A stretch of 64,000 nucleotides of DNA from Auanema rhodensis (GCA_964057225.1 OZ059897.1:6386001-6450000); one strand, 5' to 3'; shown: positions 23,143 to 36,990, counted from the first letter of the stretch. Program-made: numbers and translations. The notes: generated by a model not told the origin, from the letters alone.

Positions 23143-25453
23143 TTATCCTCCTAATCGAGCATCCGGGAGTGGAGCTGTCTCATTACTGTAAGGATCGACC
23201 TGTTCTAAACCACTGATTTTTGCATTCCGACTTCTACAGAAGAAGAAAGTACCAAAAGAACTTAAAATATATATTTTAACCGAAAGAATAGTTAATGATT
23301 ATCACTTACAATACTGATATAAACGCTAGACAAATAACAATCAATACTATATGCCATTGATGTTCTCGTACAGCTACTCTGAAAATTGAAAAGCTATTTA
23401 GTTATTTAAAGCTAGACAAATTGATACGATGACGACGCCTTCTTCGACTAATTAGCATAGCAAATGCACTTCAACGTGACACTTGTGCGTCGCGTGTGAA
23501 GTGTTTCATTTCATTTACAAATTCGTTAAATCGGTTGCTTTCTGTATTCAATAGCGAAACGGTAAGTCTTTTTTATTGTTTTGATTTTGTATATTCGTTA
23601 ACCTGTGAGGCTTTGGAGTAGTTTGATGAGGAGGTATTGTAGTTGCATGAAGACGTTGATATTCTGTTTCTGTTACGATTGAGCATTTACCGTAATTTTG
23701 AACAGTACGAAAGTATGGGCAACCCTTAAAAGTTATATTAGTTTATTATAATATATAATATAATAATATACCACAGAAGGACAAAAGTATGAATCTTGTG
23801 AAAGAACTGCTTCCGATAAGTTATAACTCGGTCCCGTAATAAGTCGATTCCATAACCATTTAGCAGCATACATGTGTCCTTTTCTGTAAAATATTGATAT
23901 TCTCTACATATATCTATATGCTTAACAATAATAATAATAATATTATTTTTATTTTTATTATAAAATAAATCAAATGTCTATTACCTGTTGAGCACTGGTT
24001 TATCTTTAACAAACAGAGAATCCGGATTTCGAGAATGTATTGTTAATTGTGGAATTGCAAGTACTCCAAACGTTGTATAGTTAAGAGAATTGAATTCATT
24101 CTAGTAATATTTGGTTTAGAATTATATTTGAGTTATAGTTCTCATAATTACTTGAACTGACAGAAATACCCGTTTCCATTCGGCAATAATGAGCAAATAT
24201 TTCTTCTTTGATATGGATTCTAAGCACGGACAACGTTGTCTAAATACGTACTTATAAGCAAAAAAAATTGTTTTCTGTCAAACCTTAAGAGATCTCGGTT
24301 TAAGCTGTATGAAAAAGCGACATAAGCTGGGCCAAGTAAAACAACAAACGCTCTTGGAACTCCTTTTCGTAGTGTTCCCAATGCTTTTCTGATTGATGTA
24401 TGGTTTGGAACATCACAATGGTAACAAAACTAAAAAATTGTGTCAATGTTTCTTGTTTTATTTCATTTGTTTTACTTCTTCTGTTCCTGTTGCTATAATG
24501 ATTAAAGCCCATTTTTCGTTTAATTTCTGGGAATATTTGTTAATTCGAGTTACTAACTCAACAGCCTTAACAATTTTTTATATTATAAAGTAAATAGATA
24601 AACACATACTTGATCTGGCAATTGCTCAGTTTCCGAATGAGATTGAGCCACGTTATACTGGTAAGGCGGTAGCTGATCTCTGTCACCCATACCATGAGCA
24701 AGACCATCAAGTTTTTCATTAAATTGAAGCAAAATATCTAAATTTATTGATTAAATAAGCATTTTTAAATTCATATTTATTTACTTGGAATTGTTACTAG
24801 TCCATCAATATTCGCATCTCCTCCAATTGGAAATGCTGCTCCCCGAAAATCTACATCGGTATTTGACCAAAGACCTCGTCCAGTCTAGAACGATATGTTT
24901 GAATTCAACAAGGTTTTTCTTTTTTTTTTAATTTTCCGAACTCTTTCATATTCTTTTAACAATTTTTATCGAAAGTTTAGTTGTAAAAACAACATACAGA
25001 TAGGGAATCACCCATAGCTGCTACGATATCAATATCTTCTGGAGATAAATTGCTCATATCATCTCCCTAAAATATAAAAAAAAATATTGAGATGGCCGAG
25101 TTTACAAACTGTATGAAGTGCGGGCTTAACCAGCGGACATGCAAATGTTCCTCGAGTCTTGAAAGCTCCTTCAATTTGCAGATTAACATTATCTTGATGA
25201 TCTTCAGGTTCAGGAAGAAGACTGTCAAAAACAATATTTAGCAAATAAATTGAATTCAAATATCAGACTCATAATCGTCGCTACTGGAATGTTGCGATCG
25301 TCGATATCTACGGCGAGAATTCAATCGTTGAACATCAGAAGAACTAACCTATGAAGAGATGAAGATATTCATAAATTGACAACTCAAGTCAAACTATACC
25401 GATAATGCAAACAAGCAGGTTAAAAATATAAATAAATATATTTGAAGTTCCAT
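23143..25453 (-). CDS. Phospholipase B1-like GDSL membrane protein, probably catalytically dead
   Basis: Fourteen exons (25453-25400, 25348-25269, 25221-25110, 25066-24998, 24884-24785, 24737-24610, 24565-24476, 24429-24284, 24239-24152, 24100-23985, 23883-23772, 23724-23603, 23378-23310, 23233-23143) join in phase to 458 residues. It has a signal peptide (MELQIYLFIFLTCLFALS), the PLB hallmark IDIVAAMGDSLS with the nucleophile Ser, FRGAAFPIGGD, NILLQFNEKL, a Trp-Ala-Leu-Ile strand, GVPRAF, and KGHMYAAKWLWNRL. A membrane span (WHIVLIVICLAFISVL) and a short cytoplasmic tail follow. Membrane phospholipases B hydrolyse phospholipid acyl esters outside the cell. Here the block with the oxyanion Asn, normally GGNDLC, reads ATGTEEFC, and the catalytic DCFH reads DKPV, so the His is missing. 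I infer a pseudoenzyme or an altered activity. Family assignment is firm. Confidence 0.85.
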
Positions 25454-25806
25454 TCAGTCAATCAACTGTACATCCGTTTTTCATTTGAATGTTCTGATGT
25501 GTATAAATAGGAATATTGACTCATGAAAGGATTACATGAATAATAATGAATATATATTTTAATATTCTTTTACTTTTACTTCCACATTTCAAATTTTCAT
25601 GCGAAAAAAGCTTTTTTTTTTCTAATTTTTCAATTGTTCTTGAGAGAAATTTAAGTAAAAACTCGTTAAGACTCGTTAAGAATAACACTGTTTTCACGCA
25701 AAAATTCCTTTATCACCTGATAATTTTAAGAAAAAAAAATATATTTATAATGACATTGTTGATAAAAAAAATAAAAAAATAATAACAATCATAGAATCTT
25801 CTCTCT

Positions 25807-27888
25807 TCAAGCTTGAGCGTCAATTGTTGATTGTGAAAACGAAACGGAACTGTCAGCCCGATACTGATCATCTGTAATAAAGGTCGTGCCATTGACTGCT
25901 GTTGAAAACTATTCAACGGAACCGGAATTTTTATTTGGCCTTTCTAACTATTTGTACATTTATACATAATTTCTTGCCACGTGATTTGATTAAAATTTAT
26001 AGTTCTTTATAAAAAAAAAGAAAATTATTTTTTATTTGAATAATTAAAATTTTGTGAAACACTACTTGAATTTCTAGAAATTGGAATTAAAAAAATAATA
26101 TGAGAAATATGTGTTTTTCTTGAGTTTTATGTGTAGAAATGTGAGTTTTAATGTTATCTCTCAACAATTTTTTTTCGTTTTCAAATCAAATGCTAACCTA
26201 CTCAACTCAGTCAAACAGCTTAAGTTTGAACGTAACAAAATTGCTGGAAAAAACAACAAAAAAACACGAAAAACCCTGACATTTCTTCCGATTCTGATGT
26301 TTTACAGTTTATACTTTGGGAGGGAGAACTTTCATTTTTTGTGTTTGAAACACACCAACCAGCATGATTAAACAACTGTTCGTAGTGGTTTTTGAAACCT
26401 TGTCGTGCATCCCCATGTCTATCCCAGTCTAAGACCCTTTGTCATAAATCTAAAGCTCAGCTGAAAAGTACAGTTAAAATTTATTATTAAAAAAATTTCC
26501 ATTTTATTTGTTTTTCATCATATAAATCTAATTAAATTTAAATTTTCTTTTCTTTTTTCATCCATGGATTATGAATCAGAAATACATCTTGTAAGCTTAT
26601 CATCATGAGCTAGTCTGTATTCAAACAAGTTTCAGTTCACTTTACTAATTGATGTTGCTACAAGTTTATAACAAAATTGCAAATTATTTGTCATGATAAA
26701 GAGAAAATAGCTGGAAAAACGAAAAGTTTCTACATTTCCACATACTTCATCTCTTTTTTTCATTTCTGTACCTCAATTTCTAAGAGAATCTCAGTGTTTT
26801 CCCAATTCAATTTTCGTCCATACTGGCAGTCAAGATGCTCCATTTTTCTTGTTTTTATTTTGTCAATTCCTTTTTTTAAATAAGATTTGTAATGTCATAA
26901 ATTGCTCAGAGCAAGAAGCTAAATGAGATTTCCTAAGAAATTTCGAAAAATAGGAAAAATGCAGTTGATGGACGATTCGTATTCAATAATGTGTGCGTCC
27001 ACCTGGTTCAAGTGCAGTAGCATTTTGAAAAAAATTTGCAAATTAAAGCTTTTTGAGCTTATATGTTATAAGCTGATTTCAAAATGCTCTAATGTCGTTA
27101 TTTAGTATATTTAGATAGATATAGATGTAGTTATAGTTATATAGCTATGTATTTATTTATTTTAAAACTAATTGAAGAGGATATTGAGATTGTGAGATTG
27201 AGGATAAGTAATTTAAACTGGGATTGAGTCAACGTCAGTGTCAAAATCTGCACGATAAATGAGAAGATGAAGATAGAAAAATTTAAAAAACGTGTAATAT
27301 GTATATAAAAGATAAACTATATTGATGCATAATATTTTGGGGGAAAATTAAGAACAACATGTAATAGTTGAAAGTAGTAAAACTTGTTTTCAGAAGGCTG
27401 ACATAACTGCCAGCGGTTTTCATCGAAAATGGGCAGTTTAGCTCATTCTTCATGTCATAATGCTAACACTTTTTTTCATAAGCATACACATACATACATA
27501 GGTTTTTGAACGGCTTCTATGATGTATTGTTGTTCTTCACGTATACATCCACAACATCTTCGGTTTTTTCTTCACTATCCCTTCATATTCTTCGTTTTCT
27601 TCTTCGGTTGATTGTCGAACCGATTGTCTTTTCCATGTCCTTACTCATCTTATCCGTCTTGTCCCCAGTATTTAAAAAAGAAAAAAAGATGAAGAAAGGA
27701 AAATATGAGATAAGCAGCTTGTTTCATTCAGCAATTTCTTAAAATTGTTGAAAAGGTGACGTAGTTGCTTTGCCATCATACTTTCAGACAAATTCTTATT
27801 GTTTTTCGTCAGCGAGTTGTCAAGCCTTTCAACTATGCGATAATTCTCAATTGCATGATGCCATAAACTCATCGAAATCACATCATCT
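25807..27888 (-). other. Possible minus-strand gene or decayed gene, pieces only
   Basis: Several coding-like segments appear on the minus strand but I could not join them. (1) 27672-27888 encodes WHHAIENYRIVERLDNSL and more; a 44-nt GTATGATGG...TTTAAG stretch could be removed from it. (2) 26770-26845 encodes MEHLDCQYGRKLNWENTEIL before a GTACAG donor. (3) 26279-26435 encodes LDWDRHGDARQGFKNHYEQL and a Ser-rich continuation to EEMSG. (4) 25807-25898 encodes NGTTFITDDQYRADSSVSFS and ends in a stop 354 bp upstream of the phospholipase-B-like start. Ordinary AT-rich DNA can produce open frames of this size, so the call is weak. No family was recognised. Confidence 0.25.
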
Positions 27889-28379
27889 TTAGCTTAACTG
27901 ATAACAAGCTAGAAAATTCATTATGTGTATTACTCATGTCCATCTTCAATATATACATACATATATCCGTTCTACCTCTCTTCATCACACTCACTGTCTA
28001 CGAGTCATTCTCTTATTCATTTTATTTCTCTTTCTCTCTCTCTCACCCGCTTTCTCTCATTAATTTTTTCCTCGTTTCTCTTTCATTTTATCGTTTCCTC
28101 CTCTCATTCAGTCATTCATTCTAATTCCTTTTCATTCATCTATCTCTCATCTTCTCTTCTCTCTTACTATTTCTTTTCCTTTTCTTTCTCTCTATTGCTA
28201 GCTTTTTCATTCTGGGCCTCTCCGTGTTTTATCGATCCCACCTGCTCTCTGGCTCCAGCTTCTTACCCAAAAACTCCTCCTTATATACTTTCCATACATG
28301 CGTTCATACTTCATTTTCAACTTTTTCATTTTCTTATAGAGTCAATAAGATATTCCTTCTAATTTCTATACTAATTCAG

Positions 28380-29253
28380 ATGTCACCTAACAGCATATCA
28401 TCGGCTTGTCACCCACCGTTGAAGGAATACCTTAAAACCCCAAGGCTTTGCTTACTTAAACCTCCTCCAAATATAGGCTGTGCCAACTGTGGAGATCAAA
28501 CAAATATTATTCTGGTAAGTTAATTTAATTAATTTCATTTTCAATACAATTATAATCTTATCTCAACTATTTCCAACTCAGTTTTTATGAATTTCCGTAT
28601 TGACGTTGTGCTCTATCAGTGATCTCACGCGGAAAAAAGCATCATCTCCCTTTATTTAAACAATTTTTTTTGCATCATTGCTTTACATATTTCTGTCTTA
28701 TTCATACTTTTCTATGTTTAGAAGAAGTTTGTCAGCAGCTGTGTCTCACTAAACTATCTAAAAACATAAATATGAATGAATTATTGACCGTTTGACACAA
28801 GAACAAAAGCATGCGAATACCTAAAATATACGATTATGACCAAAAATTTTTGTGTAAATGTGGCTCGGACTCGACTTTCTTTCTCTCTCACTCTTCCTCT
28901 CACTTTCCTTTTTTTTAGTTTTTTTTTTCTTTGAATTGTTAATCCTGTCTTTAAACTTCCTCATGATATCTTCAAACTTCTTCTAGCTTCATCATCAGTC
29001 TTTGTTTCAGTGCTGTTCTATTTGCTACATATTTGGACGTCATAAGCTTCCAGAATTATTCAAATGTTTCTATTGTTCCTCATCATGCTACAATACTCAG
29101 AAATCCGAGCATCAGCTTACTTATCACCAATTTATGGAAAATTTTCCCCATTGTTTGTCAAAGGATAACGAACATCAACATACAGCTGACATGAGTTATC
29201 AGAATTCTGATACAGAATCAGAACATGAAGATTACGAGGAGATGAACGAATAA
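28380..29253 (+). CDS. Small MYND-like zinc-finger protein
   Basis: Two exons, 28380-28514 and 29011-29253, give 125 residues. The ATG directly follows TAATTCAG, a likely trans-splice acceptor. The N-terminal 45 residues are Pro/Leu-rich and end in CANCGDQ; the second exon starts CCSIC, then has CFYCSSSCYNTQKSEHQ and a later Cys. The order C-x2-C, C-x2-C, YC-x3-C-x7-H resembles a MYND finger, a protein-protein interaction module, but the spacing before the third pair is longer than usual and the final Cys is displaced. The C-terminus is strongly acidic (DTESEHEDYEEMNE). The 496-bp intron is unusually long for this window. Function is unknown; a nematode-specific protein is likely. Confidence 0.6.
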
Positions 29254-32200
29254 TTCGGATCATATTAGGTCAGCTTTCAACATCTTAACGAGAAGATTAT
29301 ATTTGCTAATTTCAGAGAATCAGATCAAGATATCTATACAACATACTTTAAGAAGAATGCTAAAGAAGTTCTTCATTTCACTTTCCACTTTTATCTCATC
29401 AGCATATTCATCAAATACGGATGATATGTTTATGTATCAATACTTTTTCTTTCCATAACACCTTGGTAATCATAATTGTTTTCATTAAAATGACCAAAAT
29501 CGAATAGAAAGTAGTTAATTGTGTCATATATGTATGTTCTTAGTCCATTGTAGTAGTCAATATATTATTATGTATTACTTTAATTTATTATTTCTTCTTC
29601 ATCTGGAATCTCATTCATGCTAACCATTTCCCTGCTGACCCCCCCCCCTAACACTCTCACCTCTTCTTATTCTTCCACCCCACAAAGTTCTCAGTACATT
29701 TATAAGAATATTGTAGTATTCTATACATTGTTATTATATAAATATATATATATATCGTATATAATATCGTTTTTTAAAAATAAAAAATAAAATTGAATGC
29801 TTCCCACTTTTTTCATTCATTTTCAAACATTTTTCAAACTCTTAACATTAATGAACTTAGAACGTATGACGTTCGTCGTCCTCAACTGCATTTGCACTTC
29901 AAGTCAGGAGAGAGGAAGAAGAAAAAGCATATATATATATATATATATATATATACTATAATTATACTATTTTAGACATATATAGAAAAATATAAAATTA
30001 ATTTGTTTGTCAAATTATTTTTAGATTAATTATCTACAAACAGGAAATCCTTATTGAATTAAATGATTTGACGTTATTATACTTTAGTTTATTTGACGTA
30101 GAATAAGGAAGATTTTTGATTATTTCATACATACTTACTTAACTATTCATTTATAGAAGCATGGTTGCAAATATAAGCTTATAAGGTGATTTATCTTTTA
30201 AAATTCAAGTTCAATGTAGTTATTTTGTAGACAAATTTTCTTTTTTTTTTCTTTCAGCGAGAGTGAAGGAGAGAGAGAAAAGTGCTCTTTTAACTTTTGC
30301 ATATCTAGAAGCTTGACTGAACATGAAGGACGTTGAAACACTTGCGGAGATAACTATACTTAGCCACACCTAGCTTGAACAGGGAAAGATAGAGAGAGGC
30401 AAAGGTCTTCCGGTTCGTAACCCGGAGATTCAAAATGTCATTGTGCTTATATGGGCACGACGTTTATCCGGATCATTCAAAATGAGAAGAGGAAAGAGCA
30501 TTACGTTAAGGGAGAGATTTCTAGAGAAAAGCTGTAAAAGGTAGAGGAGGAGACGGAAGCTTGTTACCTCGAAAAGGTAAAAGAGCTTGAGTCATCGCTT
30601 GGACGCTGCCATATCTCCGGTTGGATTTTTCTTCGACCTATTAGCAACTTGAAAGATCAAAAGTTTATGCTGCTATAAACTTTTCAGAAACCTTTCAGTA
30701 GTTGAGCCTGTAAGCTCGTGCTCAACTATATTCCTTTCATCAATATTGTGCTTCTTATATTCGACTTCAGCCCTTTCTTGTTTCACTTAACGCTATGCTT
30801 TGTTCGTACTTCTTTCGACGTCATCGTCCAGCTTTCTCCAGAATTTCATTTGTCATTGCGCGATCACATAATTTTTTTTATGACACTTTTCTGCAGAACA
30901 TTATATAATAATTTAATGATTTTTGATTCGTTTTAAACTATTTCCTCATTATGATATCTATATGTATCCACGTAATTCATAACAAACTTTGTATATGCTT
31001 TTTATAACTTGATTAATAGTTAACATATGAGCATATACATCCATTAAAAACTCGTACATTTTAAAATAATAATAACAATATTATATTATTACATATATAT
31101 CTATATATATATATATATATACATTTATAACTTTTGCATATGTCTGATTCAGCAACGTCTTGACCTTCTTTTTTGATATTTTTGAAGATTAAGCCTTTTG
31201 AAAAAGTTCAATTTTATGAATTATGCTGACATTACGTCTACGCCGATATATACCGAACAAAAACAAAATACGGCAAGTGACATCAGGAAAAAAAAAGTTA
31301 TATTTATGCCTACATAAACTTAAATAAACTTAATTTTAACTTACACTATTTCTACAAAGTACTATATCGAATGCAGATGATAAAAGGCTTTCCTGTTACT
31401 AGCTAGCATCAAGAGAGAGTGAGAGAGCAACCAATTGTTGTGACAATTTGAATAAAAATGCATAGTAAGGCACGTTGCCTACGTGTTCACGTGAAACTCA
31501 TTAGCATATTATTATAACTTTTTTTTGTTTCCACTAATATATGAATATCATATATAATTAAAGTTGATGACATTTTAAAAATAATAAAATATATAAAACA
31601 TATCATATATTTATAACTTTTTCGAATATTATATAACAAAAAATGTATATAGCATGTATGCAAAATATTAAAATTCTATTATAGATAATTAGGTTAATTC
31701 TTAGTAAATGAGGTCAGTTCAGAAACTATTACATTACGTCATCAGTATATGGAAACATTGGAGAATTTTAATTTTGGTAGTAAAAGAATGAAGTAGAATT
31801 TTGAATGATAAAACAAGAAAAAAAGACAGAAAAAAAGAGATAGAGTTGTGTGAAGTAAAGAAGACATGAATTACCCTTGAAAGATATATCAAAAAAAAAT
31901 GTTCGTCTTGAAAAATGTAGAAAAAACATCATTTTCATTCTTTTCTACATCATTCTCATTTTAAATTGAAATCAGCCATCATCACTATCTTCATCATATT
32001 CTATGACATCAGGGTGGTGTCAAAGTGACGATAGTAGAAATACATAACAGTTCAATATCTCATTATGCTCATCCTTTATTATCTGAATTTTGAATACTTA
32101 ATCCCAAATCTTTAAGCAACAAGTAAAAATAAAAAAAAGATCTTTAGGTTTACCCGGCAAAGAGGAAGATGAATTGAAGAAAAATCTTTTCTTCTCTCTC

Positions 32201-33782
32201 TCTCCTTCGCTCTCTCTCTCTCTCTCTCTATTCCCCTCTCCCCTTCTCTATCTCTTCTCTTAGTTAGTTCAATGCAAAAAATTGCTAACAGCACTCAGAA
32301 AAATATTATTTTTAGTATTTGCGCATTTATCTCTTTTACTTATTTTTTTTTTGTCAGATACATATACATACGCATAAATTTAATATTTTAGGTTTTCCTA
32401 CACATCATTATAACGTAACATTTTAATTCATTTTACAGATCTAATAAAAAAAATTCTAAATTATCCTGCTCAAGTGTGTTAATTGTATCATTAAACCAGT
32501 TTTTTTCCTTTTCATTATCGTAATTGAATTGAATTACCTTAAAAGGTTACTTTCTTTGAATATAACACTTTGGAATATAAGTTCTCTAGTGATGATAGAG
32601 TATGAAGGGGAGTGAAAGCCAAGAGAGAGAGGGGGAGAGAGGGAAATAGAGAGAGAGAGAGAAAGAGAGAAGAAAAAAAGAGGGAAGAGAGAAGGCGGGA
32701 TTTTTGTGGGCACCCCACCACCAGGCTATCATAAAGCAGCAAACAAAACCGATATTCAAACTTTTCTCATACAGGATACCGTGGTCGCTTTCACACCCTC
32801 TTCATGGATAAGACAAGAATTTTTCTCCTTTTTGCAGCTTTTTTTGTTGTAGAAAAATATATTTTCACTCTGTCTTTCAACATCATATGTAGTTGTTTCT
32901 GATTAACGTTGGGCCTTCGTTTTTGTGTGTCTGTCTCAGTCTTCTTCATGTTTGATATATTCGGAATTTGTCTTGTAAATGCTCAAAGGAATCCATTCAT
33001 TTTTTCTCCAAATTTTTATCTCTTGAGGCAATTTATAGTGATAAATTTGGTTGTACAAAGATAGAAAATACCACTCAAATTTATTTATTACTCAAAAACA
33101 TAACAACGAGGGAGCAAGAGCGAGAAGATATGACGTATCCTGACAAACAACAAGCAACACATGTAAACTTCGTTCTCATTCAGTTGTCTCATTTCTAATC
33201 ATTATTGTATCAAATTATTTTTTTTTGTGATTAACTTTTAAATTTTTTGATCTATACCTTACAATGGTATCAAATATTTTGAGAGTTTCCAAACATATTC
33301 TGAAGATTTGGAAATTTGAAGAAAAGAATATGAAGATTTATAAAACTTTCTTTTTAGAATTCTCAATTTCAGAATAACATACATAAATTGCTTATGTTAA
33401 CTAATAAATCTTAACGATATTATGAATAAAAATATATAAATAGGTATCAATACATTTATCAAATATTTATAATTGTCATTGTATCCAGTTTCATCTATTT
33501 AGCAACAATTTTTGGAGAATTGAATTCATGTCTTTGGGGGGGAGGGCGATATTAAGCTTTATTATAGTAGACTAACTCATACATATTATATCTTTCTTAT
33601 ATCTATGTATGTACATAAACATTTCAAACTTTAACAATCTGATTTTGGATTTATTCTTAAGAAGATTAGTAGAAAAGTGCATAATATATGAAACTTTAGT
33701 TGCTATATTCATAAACATTTAAAGTAATTAATGAATGAATGTCCGTCTTTGTTTCTTGTATTCTGCTCACATATCTCTCATT

Positions 33783-33784
<2 letters not shown>

Positions 33785-33828
<44 letters not shown>
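33785..33828. repeat. (CT)n microsatellite
   Basis: About 22 units in the gene-poor region. Confidence 0.95.
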
Positions 33829-33833
<5 letters not shown>

Positions 33834-34160
33834 GTTTTTTTTATTTTTTGACATCATTTCTCTTCATTTTTTTCTTTTTTTTCCTGTATATTATGTCTTG
33901 TCAACAAATCTAATTTTGTAAGCAAAATTCAATCCTTTTCTTTTCCATAATTGCCTACTACTTCATGGTAATGCTAACCTCTAGGTCTTTCTCCATGCTT
34001 CATAGCAAACAAATAAGTTTTTATAGTTCTATCTCTCTTTTCGCTTTCATTTTCTTAGCATTTTTTTTTGGTTACAACAGCTTCTCATTTCGTCTGATCT
34101 CTCTTTCTCTTCCTCTATTTATATCTCAACTCTACACTTATATATATATCAAATATACAA

Positions 34161-34195
34161 AAGAAGAAGAAGAAGAAGAAGATGAAGAAGAAGCA
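34161..34195. repeat. GAAGAA-type trinucleotide tract
   Basis: Runs of GAA/GAT units; the Glu/Asp frame it creates is not considered a gene. Confidence 0.8.
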
Positions 34196-34302
34196 TGTAT
34201 GGATAAGAGTTGTGTATATGTGTGTATGCGAGTGTATGCGAGTATCTGTTGATGGTTTTTGTGAAAATCTGGATGAGATATTGGGAAAAGGAAACACGAA
34301 AG

Positions 34303-34306
<4 letters not shown>

Positions 34307-34367
<61 letters not shown>
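34307..34367. repeat. (GA)n microsatellite
   Basis: About 23 pure units then GAAAGAGAG imperfections. Confidence 0.95.
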
Positions 34368-35533
34368 CCAAAGTCATGTTATTACGATTTGATAACTTTC
34401 AGTTTTTTTGCTGTTTAATGCAAAATGTTTGTGCATAATTATAATTTATAATTGATATAGTTTGTTTTCCGTATTCCGGAAAATCGTTATGAAAAACGTT
34501 CTTCTGCGCCATAATCTTACGTATGCTCAGAGTAATCAATCAAAACATTCGTTTTTCTCAATACTTACGTATTTCTCATAAATGGAAATATGATCGCTAA
34601 TTAGGTAGAAAGTTCTTATTCAACTATTTTTGGTTTTAGTCAAGTTCTTATTCAGAACTTTGAAATGATTAGTTCATTATGGAGATGAGCATTCAGAGAA
34701 GATTTTCATATCAATTAGCCGCCTGTTGATTGTACTTTCTATTCTGTATTTATCTCTTCTATTTCTTCACTATCCATACCTTGTTTCTATCTCTCTCTCT
34801 TTATCTTCCCCTTCTCTATCTATCTTTCTCTATCTCTCTATTTATCTCTCTCTATGCCTATTATTCTTTCTTCCGTTTCCTGATTACCATACTATTATTT
34901 AAAAATTATCTGTGTGTTCCATACAAAGTTGTTATAGCCTATAGGATTCACAATAGATTCAGATGTTGTGTTGCCGTGAACTCCCACGCGTTTTGTTCTT
35001 TTTTTTCGCTTTTTTCTTTGAATTTCAATTTGACCGTATAGATTTTTTTTCTCTTCCGGAACTCTGTGAGCTTAAGATGATGATGAGCTCAAAAAGCCTT
35101 TCGGCACAAATTTCATTTTTATTTATGCAAACTGCAAATGTGTATCAAACATCTCATCATCAAAAAGATCTTTTCACTACTATTCATGGTATATTCAGCC
35201 GGATTCAAGAATATTAATTCCATGTAAAACACAGAATATCCTTGTAGACCAATCTCGTGGCTTGTAGGTTTCTCACTGGAGAGGGAGTGTCATGCCCTTC
35301 ACGTCAAATCCTCTAACTTCGTATGATACAAAGATCAATAGCATACTATATGCTCTATGCATTACCACATATTTATGTGTAGATGTTATACATATAGTTA
35401 AAAAAAATTCTATATTCCTAACTTACACGGGGGCGAGCCAGTAGCTAAGATTTGACATGTTACAGAGCTTATAGCGAAAATGCTGAATGGAATGTCACCA
35501 TACGATTTCTCTTTATGAGTTCAGCCACACTTT

Positions 35534-35541
35534 TGACGTCA
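35534..35541. promoter_or_regulatory. Palindromic CRE (TGACGTCA)
   Basis: Perfect 8-bp CREB/ATF-type site in a relatively GC-rich island 1.8 kb upstream of the NAGLU start. Function is inferred from sequence alone. Confidence 0.25.
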
Positions 35542-36466
35542 TCTAGGTTCTTACCGTCGGTCAAGCGCGAAGTAACTGAACTGACGATGTCGTATACTAA
35601 AACATTAACCTCAACACGGAGACCTTATGAACATCGAAGCTATATTAGCTGCTGCATATTCACGTCATTGCTGTGTTATAGAAGATAAAGCCCAACGGTA
35701 ACACAGCAGCACTAGTCATTCAGTTACCGCAGTCAGCCATGGTGACTTTGATGCTTGTGAGTGTAAGCAGAGAAAATCACTCATGATAACATCTCATCTC
35801 ACCTTCTAATACCATATACATACACAGCTGAATTTAGTGTTTTCTTGTCTGTTAGGCTTTTCCCACAGATAAATATTTTCTGAGCTCAGCTAATCACAAT
35901 CATTTCATCCTACCTTTTCAATGTAACCACTTAGATAAAGCCTTTGAAATTATTTTTGAAAATATGTCGACACCTTAATACGGATGTTGCGGAAACCATT
36001 CATCCCCGATGAAGTGGTGACTTTTCAGAAGAGACGAGTTCTTTTCACAGCCTCAGCTTCTATTTCTGGAGCTAGAGCATCATCAGGCGTGCGAATCATT
36101 GCCATTCATCATGACCTTTGCCAAGATCATCCTTCAAATCCAGCTTCTTTCTATCTTACTCAACGCTTTTTCCATCATGATGTCTCTTAACAGCTCACAA
36201 GGAACTTTCGAAGAGCTTTTAGCCACACAGGCTCTTTCTATTGAACTTGTCGTCATAATGTCCCTAGAGACGTAATAATTCAGGGCAAATCTATGTACAT
36301 GTATTTTTCCATGTATCAATCATACATATACACATACGACAAATCGGCTTGGTAGCCGTTTTCCTCTTCTATAATCTCTAATTCACAGTTTTCTAACGTT
36401 TAGCTTCAGCATTTCGAGACCGTCCCCACTTCCTCTTCTCCGGCGAGTCAGTCACTTCCATACTGC

Positions 36467-36474
36467 TGACGTCA
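36467..36474. promoter_or_regulatory. Palindromic CRE (TGACGTCA)
   Basis: Second perfect site, 835 bp upstream of the NAGLU start, in the sequence CTGCTGACGTCATCACC. A third copy at 62452 lies in the distal gene-free region. Confidence 0.25.
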
Positions 36475-36962
36475 TCACCAAGCTTATTACTCTTTCAGTG
36501 CTACGTAAGAATAATTGAGGAACTTCTTCGTGAACTCTGAGATATTCCCTCCGTACCGTATTCTCCATTACTTCAACTATTTTTTTAGCATAATTTCAAC
36601 CTTTAAATAGCTTTACAGCTTATAAAATTGTTTTTTATTTTTTGCAAATTTCTGTTTTGCATGCAGTCTAAAAAAATTTTTTTGAAATATTTCTCATTTT
36701 ATAGCTTTGAAATGTATATTAACATGTCAAAGAAATTAAAAATAAATAAATTTTTTCAAAGCTTTCTTATGAAAGTTCGAAATTTCAATCAGTTTCCTCC
36801 AAACATTGTTCTCAAATTCAGCAATCAAGTTCCATTCAAGTACAGAGAGTATGGTATTTTTCAGATTCTTTAACTCATTATGTTGTGATAAGATATAAAC
36901 AGAAAAAACACTTTTTCCTATCTTATCTTGTTACCTTCATCAATGAACATATTTAACAAGGT

Positions 36963-36990
36963 TCTCTCTCTCTATCTTTCTCTCTATCTC

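Noticed and set aside
27925-28362. Long Ser/Leu/Phe-rich frame
   Set aside because: It is produced by TCT/CTT-rich low-complexity sequence, lies just upstream of the MYND-like gene's acceptor, and shows no domain.
32112-32742. Minus-strand Arg/Glu or Leu/Ser-rich frames
   Set aside because: Derived from interrupted (CT)n/(GA)n tracts.
34115-34418. Overlapping open frames on both strands
   Set aside because: All are translations of the GAA and (GA)n repeats.
35984-36319. Open frames on both strands over the CRE island
   Set aside because: Both strands are open for about 60 codons, neither has consistent splice sites, and no family resemblance was seen.
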